A stretch of DNA of 64,000 bases from Paracoccaceae bacterium (GTDB lineage Bacteria; Pseudomonadota; Alphaproteobacteria; Rhodobacterales; Rhodobacteraceae): NCBI GenBank assembly GCA_020628545.1, contig JAHDEX010000010.1:1-64000 (forward strand), read 5' to 3'. Both the position numbers and the translations under genes were made by a program. Shown here one piece after another: positions 44,835 through 53,460 of this stretch (position 1 is its first letter; each line of letters begins with the position of its first letter). The notes beneath the pieces are model-generated. The model was not told the origin of the DNA. It worked only from the letters and a program-made list of their open reading frames with translations, and did no database searches.

Positions 44835-46234
44835 TATGCAAGCTCCTCTTGCAGGGGAAGGGTGTCGGCCACGTCCATCGCAGCGCGCGGGGCAAGGCCG
44901 TAGAAAGTGATCGCGGGGCCTTGAAGGGCCGCGCGGGTCAATGTGGGTTCGAGTTCGGCGAGCGTCGTCGCGATGATCTGTTGATCGGTGCGGCTGACGT
45001 TTTCGATGATCGTCACAGGCGTGGCTGGATCAGCGCCGTGCATCAGCAGGCGGCCCTGAATGAAGCGTGCTGATTTCTTACCCATGTAGATTGCAGCGAC
45101 TTCGCCCGGACGGGCGAGGGCGTTCCAGTCGTGATCAGCATAGCCTTTGGTGTCGTGACCGGTGATCAGGCGCACAGCGGAGTTGCGGTTTCGCTTGGTG
45201 AGGCTTTGGCCAATCGTCGCCACAGCAGCAGAGGCAGAAGTGATGCCGGGGACGATGCGCCAAGACACACCGGCGGCCTCGCAGGCTTCGATCTCTTCAT
45301 CGAGACGACCAAACACGGTTGGGTCGCCGGCCTTCAGGCGCACCACATGGTGGCCGTCCAAAGCATGCTCCACGATCAAAGCGTCAATGTCGCTTTGCTG
45401 CATCGACTTGCCGAACCCTTCTTTACCAGCGTCGATGATGATCGCTTCGCGGCGGGCGAGTTCGAGGATTTCAGGTGTCACAAGCCGGTCGTGGATAACC
45501 ACATCGGCTTTGTCCAAGGCGTTCCGTGCTTTCAGGGTCAGCAGTTCCGGATCACCCGGGCCTGCGCCAACGAGGTCAACATGACCCGCATTTGCGGTGG
45601 TCATGATGTGCTCATCAAGCAGGGTTTCCAGCATTGGGATGACAGCACTTTCGCCTTCTGCCTCGACAGCTTTCGGGCCTTTGTTGAAATAGAAATCTGC
45701 CCAGTAGTTCCGGCGCTTCATGCCCATCGGCAAAACTTCGACTGCGTGGCGGAAGGATTTGCCGACACGGGCCAGCAGGCCAAGTGACGCTGGAAGCTGT
45801 TCTTCAATGTCGGCTTTGATCTTGCGCGCAACGACCGGCGCTGCGCCTTCGGTTCCGATGGCCACCACCACTGGGTCACGGTCGACAATGGCTGGTGTTA
45901 TGAACTGGCTGTCGGCGAGATTATCGACAATGTTCACCTTTGCGCCATCCGCATGCGCGATCGCCGCAACACGTGCATCTTCCACGTCGTCCTCGTTCGC
46001 TGCATAGAACAGGACCGCACACATCGCATCGCCTGGTTCCAGCGCGCGCTCAACGAGCGTCAGCTTTCCGGCTTCCGCCCAAGCGCGGATCTCCGGCGCA
46101 GCGTCCTCCGCAAAGACGGAGATGTTGGCGGTGGTCTTCAGGATCAGTCGCAGTTTGGCGAGCGCGGCATCGCCACCGCCCGACAGGACGATGCGGCGAC
46201 CGGCGACGGCCATAAAGACAGGAAAGTGATCCAT
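44834..46234 (-). CDS. cysG: Siroheme synthase (trifunctional)
   Basis: A 466-residue enzyme making siroheme from uroporphyrinogen III. The N-terminal dehydrogenase/ferrochelatase domain has GRRIVLSGGGDAALAKLRLI. The C-terminal SAM methyltransferase starts HVDLVGAGPGDPELLTLKA, with VVRLKAGDPTVFGR and IYMGKK. It leads the cys operon and supplies the heme for CysI directly downstream. Confidence 0.95.
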   Translation of the reverse strand: MDHFPVFMAVAGRRIVLSGGGDAALAKLRLILKTTANISVFAEDAAPEIRAWAEAGKLTLVERALEPGDAMCAVLFYAANEDDVEDARVAAIAHADGAKVNIVDNLADSQFITPAIVDRDPVVVAIGTEGAAPVVARKIKADIEEQLPASLGLLARVGKSFRHAVEVLPMGMKRRNYWADFYFNKGPKAVEAEGESAVIPMLETLLDEHIMTTANAGHVDLVGAGPGDPELLTLKARNALDKADVVIHDRLVTPEILELARREAIIIDAGKEGFGKSMQQSDIDALIVEHALDGHHVVRLKAGDPTVFGRLDEEIEACEAAGVSWRIVPGITSASAAVATIGQSLTKRNRNSAVRLITGHDTKGYADHDWNALARPGEVAAIYMGKKSARFIQGRLLMHGADPATPVTIIENVSRTDQQIIATTLAELEPTLTRAALQGPAITFYGLAPRAAMDVADTLPLQEELA

Positions 46235-46262
46235 TGAATGATCCTCATGCTTTTCTTGCTCT

Positions 46263-46277
46263 CAATATAGGATATTG
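46263..46277. promoter_or_regulatory. Palindromic operator candidate between cysG and the Lrp-type gene
   Basis: CAATAT-AGG-ATATTG is a perfect 15-bp palindrome in the 139-bp divergent region. Its form suits an Lrp/AsnC protein, whose gene is 96 bases away; control of both the cys operon and the regulator is inferred. Confidence 0.6.
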
Positions 46278-46373
46278 TTCTGGTTCTTTGCCATATATCG
46301 AGTTAGTTAAGGACACACGTTCCGTTTGGGGTGCAAGGACGTCAAATATTTCTGCAGATGCGAGGATATGAGA

Positions 46374-46835
46374 ATGGATGTTCGGATTGACGAGACAGAT
46401 CGGAAAATCCTCAAGGCGTTGCAACGCGATGCCTCACAATCTCTTGATGATATTGCCAAAGAAGTGGGGTCTTCGAAGACCCCGGTGTGGAACCGGATCA
46501 AGAAATTGCGTGGCGCGGGAATCATTGGTCAGCAGACGGTGATGTTGAACTCTGAGGCCTTGGGGTTTGAGGCTTGTTTCTTTGTCTTGATCCGCACGTC
46601 AGAGCATGAGGCGGAATGGCAGCAGAAGTTTCTTGCGGCCCTGCAGGCACGACCTGAAGTGCAAGAGGCGCACCGGCTGGCAGGGGATATCGATTACATC
46701 CTGAAGGTCCGAGTGCAGAATGCGCGCGCCTACGATGCCTTCTACCAAGCGCTGATCTCGGAAGTGCGCGTCTACAACGTGACAGCCTTGCTTTCGATGG
46801 AAGAGATCAAGTCAACTGTCGCGCTCCCCCTTTGA
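46374..46835 (+). CDS. Lrp/AsnC-family transcriptional regulator
   Basis: A 153-residue regulator. The N-terminal HTH is DRKILKALQRDASQSLDDIA with recognition helix SSKTPVWNRIKKL; the C-terminal RAM domain includes LAGDIDYILKVRV. The start at 46374 lies about 8 bases after GAGGAT; ATG 6 bases earlier is less well placed. Its divergence from cysG suggests it controls sulfur assimilation, as reported for Lrp-type cys regulators in this order; the effector is unknown. Confidence 0.88.
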   Translation: MDVRIDETDRKILKALQRDASQSLDDIAKEVGSSKTPVWNRIKKLRGAGIIGQQTVMLNSEALGFEACFFVLIRTSEHEAEWQQKFLAALQARPEVQEAHRLAGDIDYILKVRVQNARAYDAFYQALISEVRVYNVTALLSMEEIKSTVALPL

Positions 46836-46841
46836 GGATGG

Positions 46842-46914
46842 GTCTGAAACCATCGTGCGCTTCCGCGCATTTGCGAGTTAAGCTGGCACCGCGCCGTCCA
46901 ATTCAAGCGACACG
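46842..46914 (+). repeat. Post-gene repeat family 2, copy A
   Basis: It begins 7 bases after the regulator stop with TCTGAAACCATCGTGCGC and continues TTCCGCGC; then a degenerate middle and TTCAAGCGACAC. It matches 55518-55593 after dctM: 23 of the first 26 bases agree. Both have a GC-rich stem at the distal end. Confidence 0.6.
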
Positions 46915-46989
46915 GTGGTGGATGTAGACTGGGGCCTGCAGAGGGGCGGTGAAGGGGCAGGTGCGCCCACGCATTGACCCTTTGACGTC

Positions 46990-48150
46990 TCACGTCGCGA
47001 CGTGCAGCGCTTCGAGACCATGGAAGTGAAAGATATCCGCGTAGCGCGGCTTTTGCGTAAGCCGCAGGTTCGGGCAGCGTTCAAAGAGCGTTTGAAGTGC
47101 GATCTTCAGTTCCAACCGCGCGAGCGGCGCCCCGACACAAAAGTGGATGCCGCCGCCAAAGCTGACGTTTTGAGTGATCGGACGATCCGGATCGAAGGTA
47201 TCGGGGTTGGGAAAGGCTTCCGGGTCGCGGTTTGCAGCGCCCAGCAGACAGGCAAGCTGATCGCCGCGCTGGAAGGTTTGCCCCGCGATTTCAACCGTCT
47301 CATAGACGTAGCGCGTAAATAGATGCAGTGGTGGATCAAAGCGGAAAAGCTCTTCCACGCAAGTTTCGCTGATGTCGCGATGCCCGGTTTCCAACAAGGT
47401 TTTGGTGGCGTTCCCGATGGTGTGGACGGTCGCCTCGTGTCCGGCGTTCAAGAGAAGCACACAGGTGGTGATTAACTCGTCCCGTGACAATTTTTCGCTA
47501 TCCGTCGCCGCGATCAGGGTCGAGATAAGATCATCGTCTGGGGCCTTCGCCTTCGCTGCGATGACGGCTTTGAGATAGTCCGTAAATTCTGCAGCAGCGG
47601 TGTTGGCCGCAACCTCTGTCGCGTGATCGCGGGTGGCCTGATACATCGCGACCATCGCGTTGGACCACGCTAGCAGTCGCGGAGCGTCCTCTTCCGGCAC
47701 CCCGAGCAGCCGTGCAATAACAATGACCGGCAGCGGTTTGGCAAAGGCGTCGAGCAAGTCGAAGGGATCTTCCGGGAAGTCGTCAATCAAACGGTGCGCC
47801 AAGCCTGTAATGTCAGGCGCAAGGCCGCTGATCCGGCGGGATGTGAAAGCGCGCAATACCTGGCTGCGCAAACGCGTATGGATCGGCGGTTCCAACTCTA
47901 ACATGGAATGGGCTTCAATGGCGTAGAAGTCGGCTAGGTGAGACGGGGATGATGATTGTATCTCGGCCGGGCATTCGCGCCCGAGCCGACGGTCACGCAA
48001 GGCAAAACGGACGGCGTCATAGGTGAAAATGCAAGGCATATTGTAAGCCTCCCACCACCAGATCGGGCCTTCGGCACGTGCTTTTGCATAGAGGGGGTAG
48101 GGGTTCTGAACGAAATCGTCTGCCTTGGGCGATTGTGTTAATGTTTGCAT
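46990..48150 (-). CDS. Cytochrome P450
   Basis: Class I soluble bacterial P450 of 386 residues. I-helix motif is AGHEAT (about residue 239), ExxR is EELFR, and the heme-thiolate loop is FGGGIHFCVGAPLAR (Cys about 340). Substrate is unknown. No adjacent ferredoxin partner was seen. It is divergent from the B12-domain gene, with a 183-bp region between them. Confidence 0.92.
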   Translation of the reverse strand: MQTLTQSPKADDFVQNPYPLYAKARAEGPIWWWEAYNMPCIFTYDAVRFALRDRRLGRECPAEIQSSSPSHLADFYAIEAHSMLELEPPIHTRLRSQVLRAFTSRRISGLAPDITGLAHRLIDDFPEDPFDLLDAFAKPLPVIVIARLLGVPEEDAPRLLAWSNAMVAMYQATRDHATEVAANTAAAEFTDYLKAVIAAKAKAPDDDLISTLIAATDSEKLSRDELITTCVLLLNAGHEATVHTIGNATKTLLETGHRDISETCVEELFRFDPPLHLFTRYVYETVEIAGQTFQRGDQLACLLGAANRDPEAFPNPDTFDPDRPITQNVSFGGGIHFCVGAPLARLELKIALQTLFERCPNLRLTQKPRYADIFHFHGLEALHVAT

Positions 48151-48333
48151 ATACCCGATGTGCCGCGCCGGTGTCGCAGATGCAAGCGTACTGACAATCA
48201 GCCGACAACTCTGGCGCGACCTTCTGCCGCGTCAGCATCTGTCTCATTTCTTGGTACTTTGTATACGGTAGAACGCCGTGAGGTGCAGGAGGGAGCCTGT
48301 GGCCGCGACATTGTTCTGCACAGAGGGAGCCAC

Positions 48334-49158
48334 ATGGCGCGCAAGCCGTCTCACGCCGACGACATTGACAGCCAGGCCTATGCGGATGCCGATGAGGCAT
48401 ACCGCTTAGCAACCGAGCATCTTCCGACAGATCTCATTGCGGATCTGGCGCGGGAAGTCGTGCGACGTCTTGCTTTCCGGATGCCTGGCGTAACACCCCC
48501 GCCCGGTTATCCCTCCGCGGAAGAGATCGCGGCCTTCTGTGATGCTTTGTTGTCATCTGACGAAAACGCAGCCGACGACATCGTCCTGCAGGCCCGCCGG
48601 ACAGGCGTCGATATTGAAGCGATTTATCTGGGCTATATCGCCGGCGCGAGCCGCCGCCTTGGGAAAATGTGGGAGGACGATAAATTGTCCTTCATCGAGG
48701 TAAGCCTGGGAACCGGCCGGCTTTATCGCATCATTCGTGGTTTGCGGCATGCGATTGCGCCAGTCGTTCTTGAAGGGCGGCATCAGATGCCAGCGCTCTT
48801 TGTCTTGACGCCTGACGAGACCCATACCTTGGGCATCGAAATGGCAGCCGATCTTTTCCGCCGCGGCGGCGGCGATGCTGATGTGTGCATTGGCCAGACC
48901 CACGATGACATTCTGGCACTGGCAGAAACCCGGCACTATGGCGTGATTGTGCTGGTGGCGCACTCTGATCGTGTCATCCCGCAACTCATTCAATTGTCCG
49001 TTGCGTTGCGGATCTTGCAACCGCTGACGCCATTCGCTTTGGCGGGCAACCTTGTCGATACCAATCCGGATGTCGGTAAGATGGTGCAGGCTGAGCTTGT
49101 CGCGTCTGATATTCGCGCGGCCATACAGGATCTTCGCCGGATTACGGATCACGCTTAG
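48334..49158 (+). CDS. Cobalamin-binding-domain regulator, AerR/PpaA-like
   Basis: A 274-residue protein. The middle has the helical cap (LGKMWEDDKLSFIEVSLGTG) and the C-terminal Rossmann domain has EtHtlG (E162, H164, G167), a form of the B12-binding DxHxxG with Glu for Asp. This arrangement matches AerR/PpaA, the B12-dependent antirepressor of photosynthesis genes in Rhodobacter. No photosynthesis genes are here, so the target is uncertain. GAGGGAGCCAC precedes the ATG. It is 39 bp before dctB. Confidence 0.75.
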   Translation: MARKPSHADDIDSQAYADADEAYRLATEHLPTDLIADLAREVVRRLAFRMPGVTPPPGYPSAEEIAAFCDALLSSDENAADDIVLQARRTGVDIEAIYLGYIAGASRRLGKMWEDDKLSFIEVSLGTGRLYRIIRGLRHAIAPVVLEGRHQMPALFVLTPDETHTLGIEMAADLFRRGGGDADVCIGQTHDDILALAETRHYGVIVLVAHSDRVIPQLIQLSVALRILQPLTPFALAGNLVDTNPDVGKMVQAELVASDIRAAIQDLRRITDHA

Positions 49159-49197
49159 GCCTTTTCAAACGCCAAGCGCATTTCTATCACGGTCGCC

Positions 49198-50922
49198 ATG
49201 CCGACGTTTCGCCTCTCTCGCCGTTTGCTGGGTCTTGGTTTCGCTGCCGTGACTGCGCTTGCCTGTCTTTCGGTCTGGAACTTTGGCTACGGCGCAGCGC
49301 TTGAGCAACTTGAAAAACGCGGTCGGGCTGATTTGGCCCTCGCGGCGTCGCGCTTGAATGGCGAGTTGCAGCGCTACCGCAGCTTGGCAGTTGTGACCGC
49401 GGACAGGCCTGAGGTTGCCGATGTTCTTGTAGACGCCGCCGCATTGAAAAACGTGCAGGTCATTCTGCGGGAAATGGCGGACAAGACGGGGACGCTCGAC
49501 GTGCTTGTCGTCGATGCGCAGGGGCGTGAGATCTTGAGCACGGCGGAAACGCAAGGGCCTGCGCATGCTGGGCGGCCCTATTTTGAACGGGCGCTTGATG
49601 GCGCACTTGGCGTCTATCATCTATTTGACCCGCGATATGATCGGCGCGTGTTTTATTATGCCGCGCCAATCTTTGATGATGGTGGGCCCGTACTCGGGGC
49701 AGTTATCGTCGTCGTTGACGTTCAGGCCGTCGAAAGCGCTTGGCGTGGGGAAGAGTTGGCGGTGTTTTTTACGGATGAGTTGGAAGTCGTCTTTATCTCG
49801 AACCGTTCAGAACTGGTGTATCGCACGAAAGGGTCCGACACGCGGATTGTCGGGCAAAGTGCGGAATATCCCGCGGGGCTAATTGGTCCATTCGTGCGTC
49901 ATAAGAAGGAAAACTGGGGCGACTATACGCTCTGGGACATCGATGGTGGACGCTACCTGCCTGATCGCGCCCTCCATTTGACGCTGCCATTGCCAGTGAT
50001 CGGTCTGATTGGAGAGGCTTTGCCTGACATCGCACCCGCTCGCCAATTGGCGGCACTGCAAACCATTGCGACGTTTGCTGCCATGTCTGTCTTTGGCATC
50101 GCGCTTTTCTGGGTAGCAGAGCGCCGCCGCGTGCTGGCACGACTGAACGAGGAGTTGGAACGCCGCGTGCAGGCGCGGACGATGGAACTTCAAGTTGCCA
50201 ACAAGGATCTCAAGCAGATGCAGGCTGACTTGGTTCAGGCGGAAAAGCTATCGGCATTGGGTCATATGTCAGCCGGTATCTCACACGAGCTCAACCAACC
50301 ACTCATGGCAATTCGGTCTTTCGCTGAAAATGGCCAAGCCTTCTTATTGCAAGGTAAATCTGATGTGGCGGGTCAGAACCTCGGCCGCATAGGACAGCTT
50401 GCGGGACGGATGGATCGCATCATCCGCAATCTACGGGCCTTCGCGCGCAACGAAAGCGAGCCCTTGCGCGACGTTGATCTGAACGTGGTCTTAGATGACG
50501 CGATTGAAATGCTACAACCACGTCTCAAAGAAGAGGGTATCACGGTGGATCGTGATGGCGCGATTAGGCCGGTGCTTGTCCAAGCCGGGGAAGTTCGGCT
50601 GAGCCAGGTGATCCTCAACCTGATGACCAATGCGCTTGACGCAATGGAAGGGTCTGCCAAGAAGCGGCTTGAGGTCACAGTTTCCAATGAGGCAACGCCG
50701 CAACTTGCGATCCGCGACACGGGACCCGGTATTGCGGAACCTGACCAAATTTTCGACCCGTTTTATACAACCAAATCTGTTGGTAGTTCAGAGGGCATGG
50801 GGCTTGGCTTGTCGATTTCCTACGGCTTGGTGCAAAGTTTCGGCGGAGCCATTCAAGGGCGCAATCATCCAGACGGAGGTGCCGTGTTTACCGTCACTTT
50901 GAAACCGGCTGAAACGTTATGA
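49198..50922 (+). CDS. dctB: C4-dicarboxylate-sensing histidine kinase DctB
   Basis: Membrane kinase of 574 residues. A signal/TM helix at about 8-25 precedes a periplasmic dCache sensor (about 30-280) and a second helix at about 283-305, then a coiled linker (LEKRVQAR-like, RVQARTMELQVANKD). The phosphoacceptor is His363 in AGISHELNQPLMAI; ATP-binding motifs are LNLMTNALDAM and GMGLGLSISYG. It overlaps dctD by 4 bases. The start lacks an obvious ribosome site but fits the TM. Confidence 0.92.
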   Translation: MPTFRLSRRLLGLGFAAVTALACLSVWNFGYGAALEQLEKRGRADLALAASRLNGELQRYRSLAVVTADRPEVADVLVDAAALKNVQVILREMADKTGTLDVLVVDAQGREILSTAETQGPAHAGRPYFERALDGALGVYHLFDPRYDRRVFYYAAPIFDDGGPVLGAVIVVVDVQAVESAWRGEELAVFFTDELEVVFISNRSELVYRTKGSDTRIVGQSAEYPAGLIGPFVRHKKENWGDYTLWDIDGGRYLPDRALHLTLPLPVIGLIGEALPDIAPARQLAALQTIATFAAMSVFGIALFWVAERRRVLARLNEELERRVQARTMELQVANKDLKQMQADLVQAEKLSALGHMSAGISHELNQPLMAIRSFAENGQAFLLQGKSDVAGQNLGRIGQLAGRMDRIIRNLRAFARNESEPLRDVDLNVVLDDAIEMLQPRLKEEGITVDRDGAIRPVLVQAGEVRLSQVILNLMTNALDAMEGSAKKRLEVTVSNEATPQLAIRDTGPGIAEPDQIFDPFYTTKSVGSSEGMGLGLSISYGLVQSFGGAIQGRNHPDGGAVFTVTLKPAETL

Positions 50923-52148
50923 CGGGCAAGGTTCTTATCGTCGACGATGATCGCGACCTGCGCGAGGCTTTGGGTCAAACGCTTGATCTGGCGGGTTTTG
51001 AGACGACAATTGCGTCCGCATTTATCGAAGCAAAGGACGTGATCACGCGCGACTTCGCAGGCGTGGTTATCACAGATATGATGATGCCCGGACGGGATGG
51101 GTTTCACTTGCTTGACTATGCGGCGTCAGTGGACGCGGATCTTCCGGTCATCGTTCTGACAGGACAGGGCAGTGTGCCGTCTGCGGTCAAAGCAATCGAC
51201 CGCGGCGCATTTGCATATCTGGAAAAGCCGTGCGCCTCCGAAGATTTAATCGCCCATGTCGGCAAGGCGCTACAGGCGCGCAAGATCATTGTGCAAAGCC
51301 GTCAATTGAAACGGGACAGTGAAAAGGGTGATGCCGCGGAACGTTTGTTGTTTGGCATCTCACCCGAAGCCCTTGCCTTGCGAGAGCAGACGCGCACTGT
51401 GGCCAGGACCAATGTCGAAGTTATTATTACGGGCGATCCGGGTGCAGGCACGTCGAAGATCGCCGAAGTCATCCACCTTCTTTCTGCCGCTGCGCATCAC
51501 CCGTTCGTCAAGCGGGCTGGCACTGCCCTGACAGTTGAAGCGCTTGACGAGGCGCTGGCACTGGCGGGGAGCGGCACGCTCTTTATCGACGAGGTTGTGA
51601 ACCTTTCACCGGCAACCCAATATCACCTGCTTGGGATACTAGAAGGCGGATGTGCAACGCGTATTTTGGCCGGAAATACGACCGATCTTGTGTCCGCAGT
51701 CGAAGCCGGGACCCTGAATGCAGACCTCTTCTACCGGCTGGACCTTATGCGCGTGCGCGTCCCCGCATTGAAGGAACGGCCTGAAGACATCCCGGTTCTG
51801 TTTCGCCACTATGTCGCGCAGGCCAGTGAACAAGCCAATCTGACACCGCCAGAGATCACACCGGAGGTGACAGCGCGCCTGATGGCGCAAGATTGGCCTG
51901 GCAATGCGCGCTCTCTGATGCAAACTGCGATGCGGTTTGCGATGGGTGTGGAAGAGACCGTCGCCAAAGTAGACCTCGGCTTGGCGGCGCAGATGGCTCA
52001 GATTGAGAAGGGGCTGATCGTTGAAGCGCTGCAACGTTGTCAGGGTCGCGCGTCAGAGACCGCGCGGCAGCTACGTTTGCCGCGCAAAACCTTCTACGAC
52101 AAGTTGGTCAAGCATGGCCTGCGCGCGGAAGACTTTCGCAGTGACTGA
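50919..52148 (+). CDS. dctD: DctD-type response regulator lacking Walker A lysine and GAFTGA
   Basis: A 409-residue receiver-AAA+-Fis protein. The receiver has DDD (9-12), phosphoacceptor Asp53 and Lys103. In the AAA+ domain the Walker A place reads GDPGAGTSK (172-180) with Thr for the invariant Lys, and the whole GAFTGA loop is missing: only about 40 residues separate it from Walker B GTLFIDEV (224). The Fis-type HTH ends ETARQLRLPRKTFYDKL. Likely it binds DNA without driving sigma54, as Rhodobacter NtrC does. Confidence 0.9.
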   Translation: MTGKVLIVDDDRDLREALGQTLDLAGFETTIASAFIEAKDVITRDFAGVVITDMMMPGRDGFHLLDYAASVDADLPVIVLTGQGSVPSAVKAIDRGAFAYLEKPCASEDLIAHVGKALQARKIIVQSRQLKRDSEKGDAAERLLFGISPEALALREQTRTVARTNVEVIITGDPGAGTSKIAEVIHLLSAAAHHPFVKRAGTALTVEALDEALALAGSGTLFIDEVVNLSPATQYHLLGILEGGCATRILAGNTTDLVSAVEAGTLNADLFYRLDLMRVRVPALKERPEDIPVLFRHYVAQASEQANLTPPEITPEVTARLMAQDWPGNARSLMQTAMRFAMGVEETVAKVDLGLAAQMAQIEKGLIVEALQRCQGRASETARQLRLPRKTFYDKLVKHGLRAEDFRSD

Positions 52149-52201
52149 CCTGTGTGGAAATCCACACAGGTTGCGCTAACGGATGTGCGGAATTTGGAAC
52201 A
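52148..52201. promoter_or_regulatory. Two DctD-type operators upstream of dctP
   Basis: A perfect palindrome ACCTGTGTGGA-AA-TCCACACAGGT covers 52148-52171. A second weaker copy, TGTGCGGAATTTGGAACA, is at 52184-52201; centres are 33 bp apart, about three turns. The core resembles the known DctD upstream-activator sequence TGTGCGGAAATCCGCACA. No convincing -24/-12 promoter was found. Confidence 0.75.
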
Positions 52202-52359
52202 GATGCCGCGCTGCACATTTACGCTAACCCACAACTGTCTGAAAATTAGTCACTTTATGAATGTGTCAAAAATCGTTGTGAGCGTTCCTTTTCCCTAGTC
52301 TTGTAAGGGCAGCCCGGCCCTGGGACGGCCGGTGACCTATTCCAAAGGGAGGATAACCA

Positions 52360-53379
52360 ATGAAATTCACAAAACTCGCCAGCCTGGCCGTTGCTGCGTC
52401 AATCGCCGCATCTGCAGCCGCGACGACTGCCCACGCAGAAGGTTGTGACGACGGTGAGATCGTCGTTAAGTTCAGCCACGTTACCAATACTGACCGGCAC
52501 CCGAAAGGCATCGCAGCTACGCTTCTTGCTGAGCGCGTGAATGCAGAGATGGACGGCAGCATGTGCATGGAGGTCTTCCCGAACTCCACGCTTTATACCG
52601 ATGAAAAGGCATTGGAAGCCTTGCTGCAGGGCGACATCCAACTGGCTGCGCCTTCGCTGTCGCTCTTTGAACCTTTCACCAAGCAGTTCCGTCTTTTCGA
52701 CCTGCCGTTCATGTTCACCAATATTGAGGCCGTTGACGCATTCCAAGCATCCGAGTCTGGTCAGGCCCTAAAAGACAGCATGCAGCGCCGCGGTCTGCAG
52801 GGGCTGGAATTCTGGCACAATGGCATGAAGCAGATGTCTGCGAATGTGCCTTTGATCGCACCAACTGATGCAGAAGGCCTCAAGTTCCGGGTACAGCCAT
52901 CAGACGTGCTTGTTGCGCAGATGGAAGCGATTGGTGGCTCACCACAGAAAATGGCGTTTGCCGAAGTCTATGGCGCACTGCAGCAGGGCGTTGTGGACGG
53001 TCAGGAAAACACGTGGTCCAATATCTTCGGGCGCAAGTTCTTCGAAGTGCAGGACGGTGTCACCGAGACAAACCACGGCATTATTGACTACCTTGTTGTG
53101 ACGAGTGTTGATTGGCTCGACAGCCTTGATGCGGATGTGCGTGATCAGTTCCTGACGATCTTGAGTGAAGTCACGGACACGCGGAACTCGGAGTCTACCC
53201 GCGTAAACGCTGAAGCCAAACAGGCCATCATCGATGCCGGCGGCGAAGTCCGTGAACTGACAGCTGAGCAGCGCGCCGCTTGGGTCGACGCCATGAAGCC
53301 AGTTTGGGATCAATTTGCTGACGATGTGGGGCAAGAAAACATCGACGCGGCGCAGGCGATCAACGCCAGCCAAAGCTAA
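52360..53379 (+). CDS. dctP: TRAP transporter substrate-binding protein DctP
   Basis: Periplasmic binding protein of 339 residues for C4-dicarboxylates or similar acids. The signal peptide is residues 1-26 (ATTAHA before EGCDDGEI). DctP features are HPKGIAATLLAERVN, LKFRVQPSDVLVAQMEAIG with the ligand-binding Arg, and AYGALQQGVVDGQENTWSN in slightly varied form. AAAGGGAGGATAACC precedes the ATG. First gene of dctPQM. Confidence 0.94.
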   Translation: MKFTKLASLAVAASIAASAAATTAHAEGCDDGEIVVKFSHVTNTDRHPKGIAATLLAERVNAEMDGSMCMEVFPNSTLYTDEKALEALLQGDIQLAAPSLSLFEPFTKQFRLFDLPFMFTNIEAVDAFQASESGQALKDSMQRRGLQGLEFWHNGMKQMSANVPLIAPTDAEGLKFRVQPSDVLVAQMEAIGGSPQKMAFAEVYGALQQGVVDGQENTWSNIFGRKFFEVQDGVTETNHGIIDYLVVTSVDWLDSLDADVRDQFLTILSEVTDTRNSESTRVNAEAKQAIIDAGGEVRELTAEQRAAWVDAMKPVWDQFADDVGQENIDAAQAINASQS

Positions 53380-53460
53380 GCGCAACGTGTGAGAGGCGTC
53401 CTTGCCCACAGGATGGGCAGGGGCGCAACCGCGAAAAATTTCAAGACTTCGGGGGGCGTC

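Noticed and set aside
43500-44903. Plus-strand open frame of 467 codons over cysI/cysG
   Set aside because: Antisense to the well-supported cysI, DUF2849 and cysG genes, with no family features.
52196-52209. GG-N10-GC as a sigma54 promoter for dctP
   Set aside because: Only the GG and GC match; it lacks TTGC, overlaps the second palindrome, and is 150 bp from the gene.
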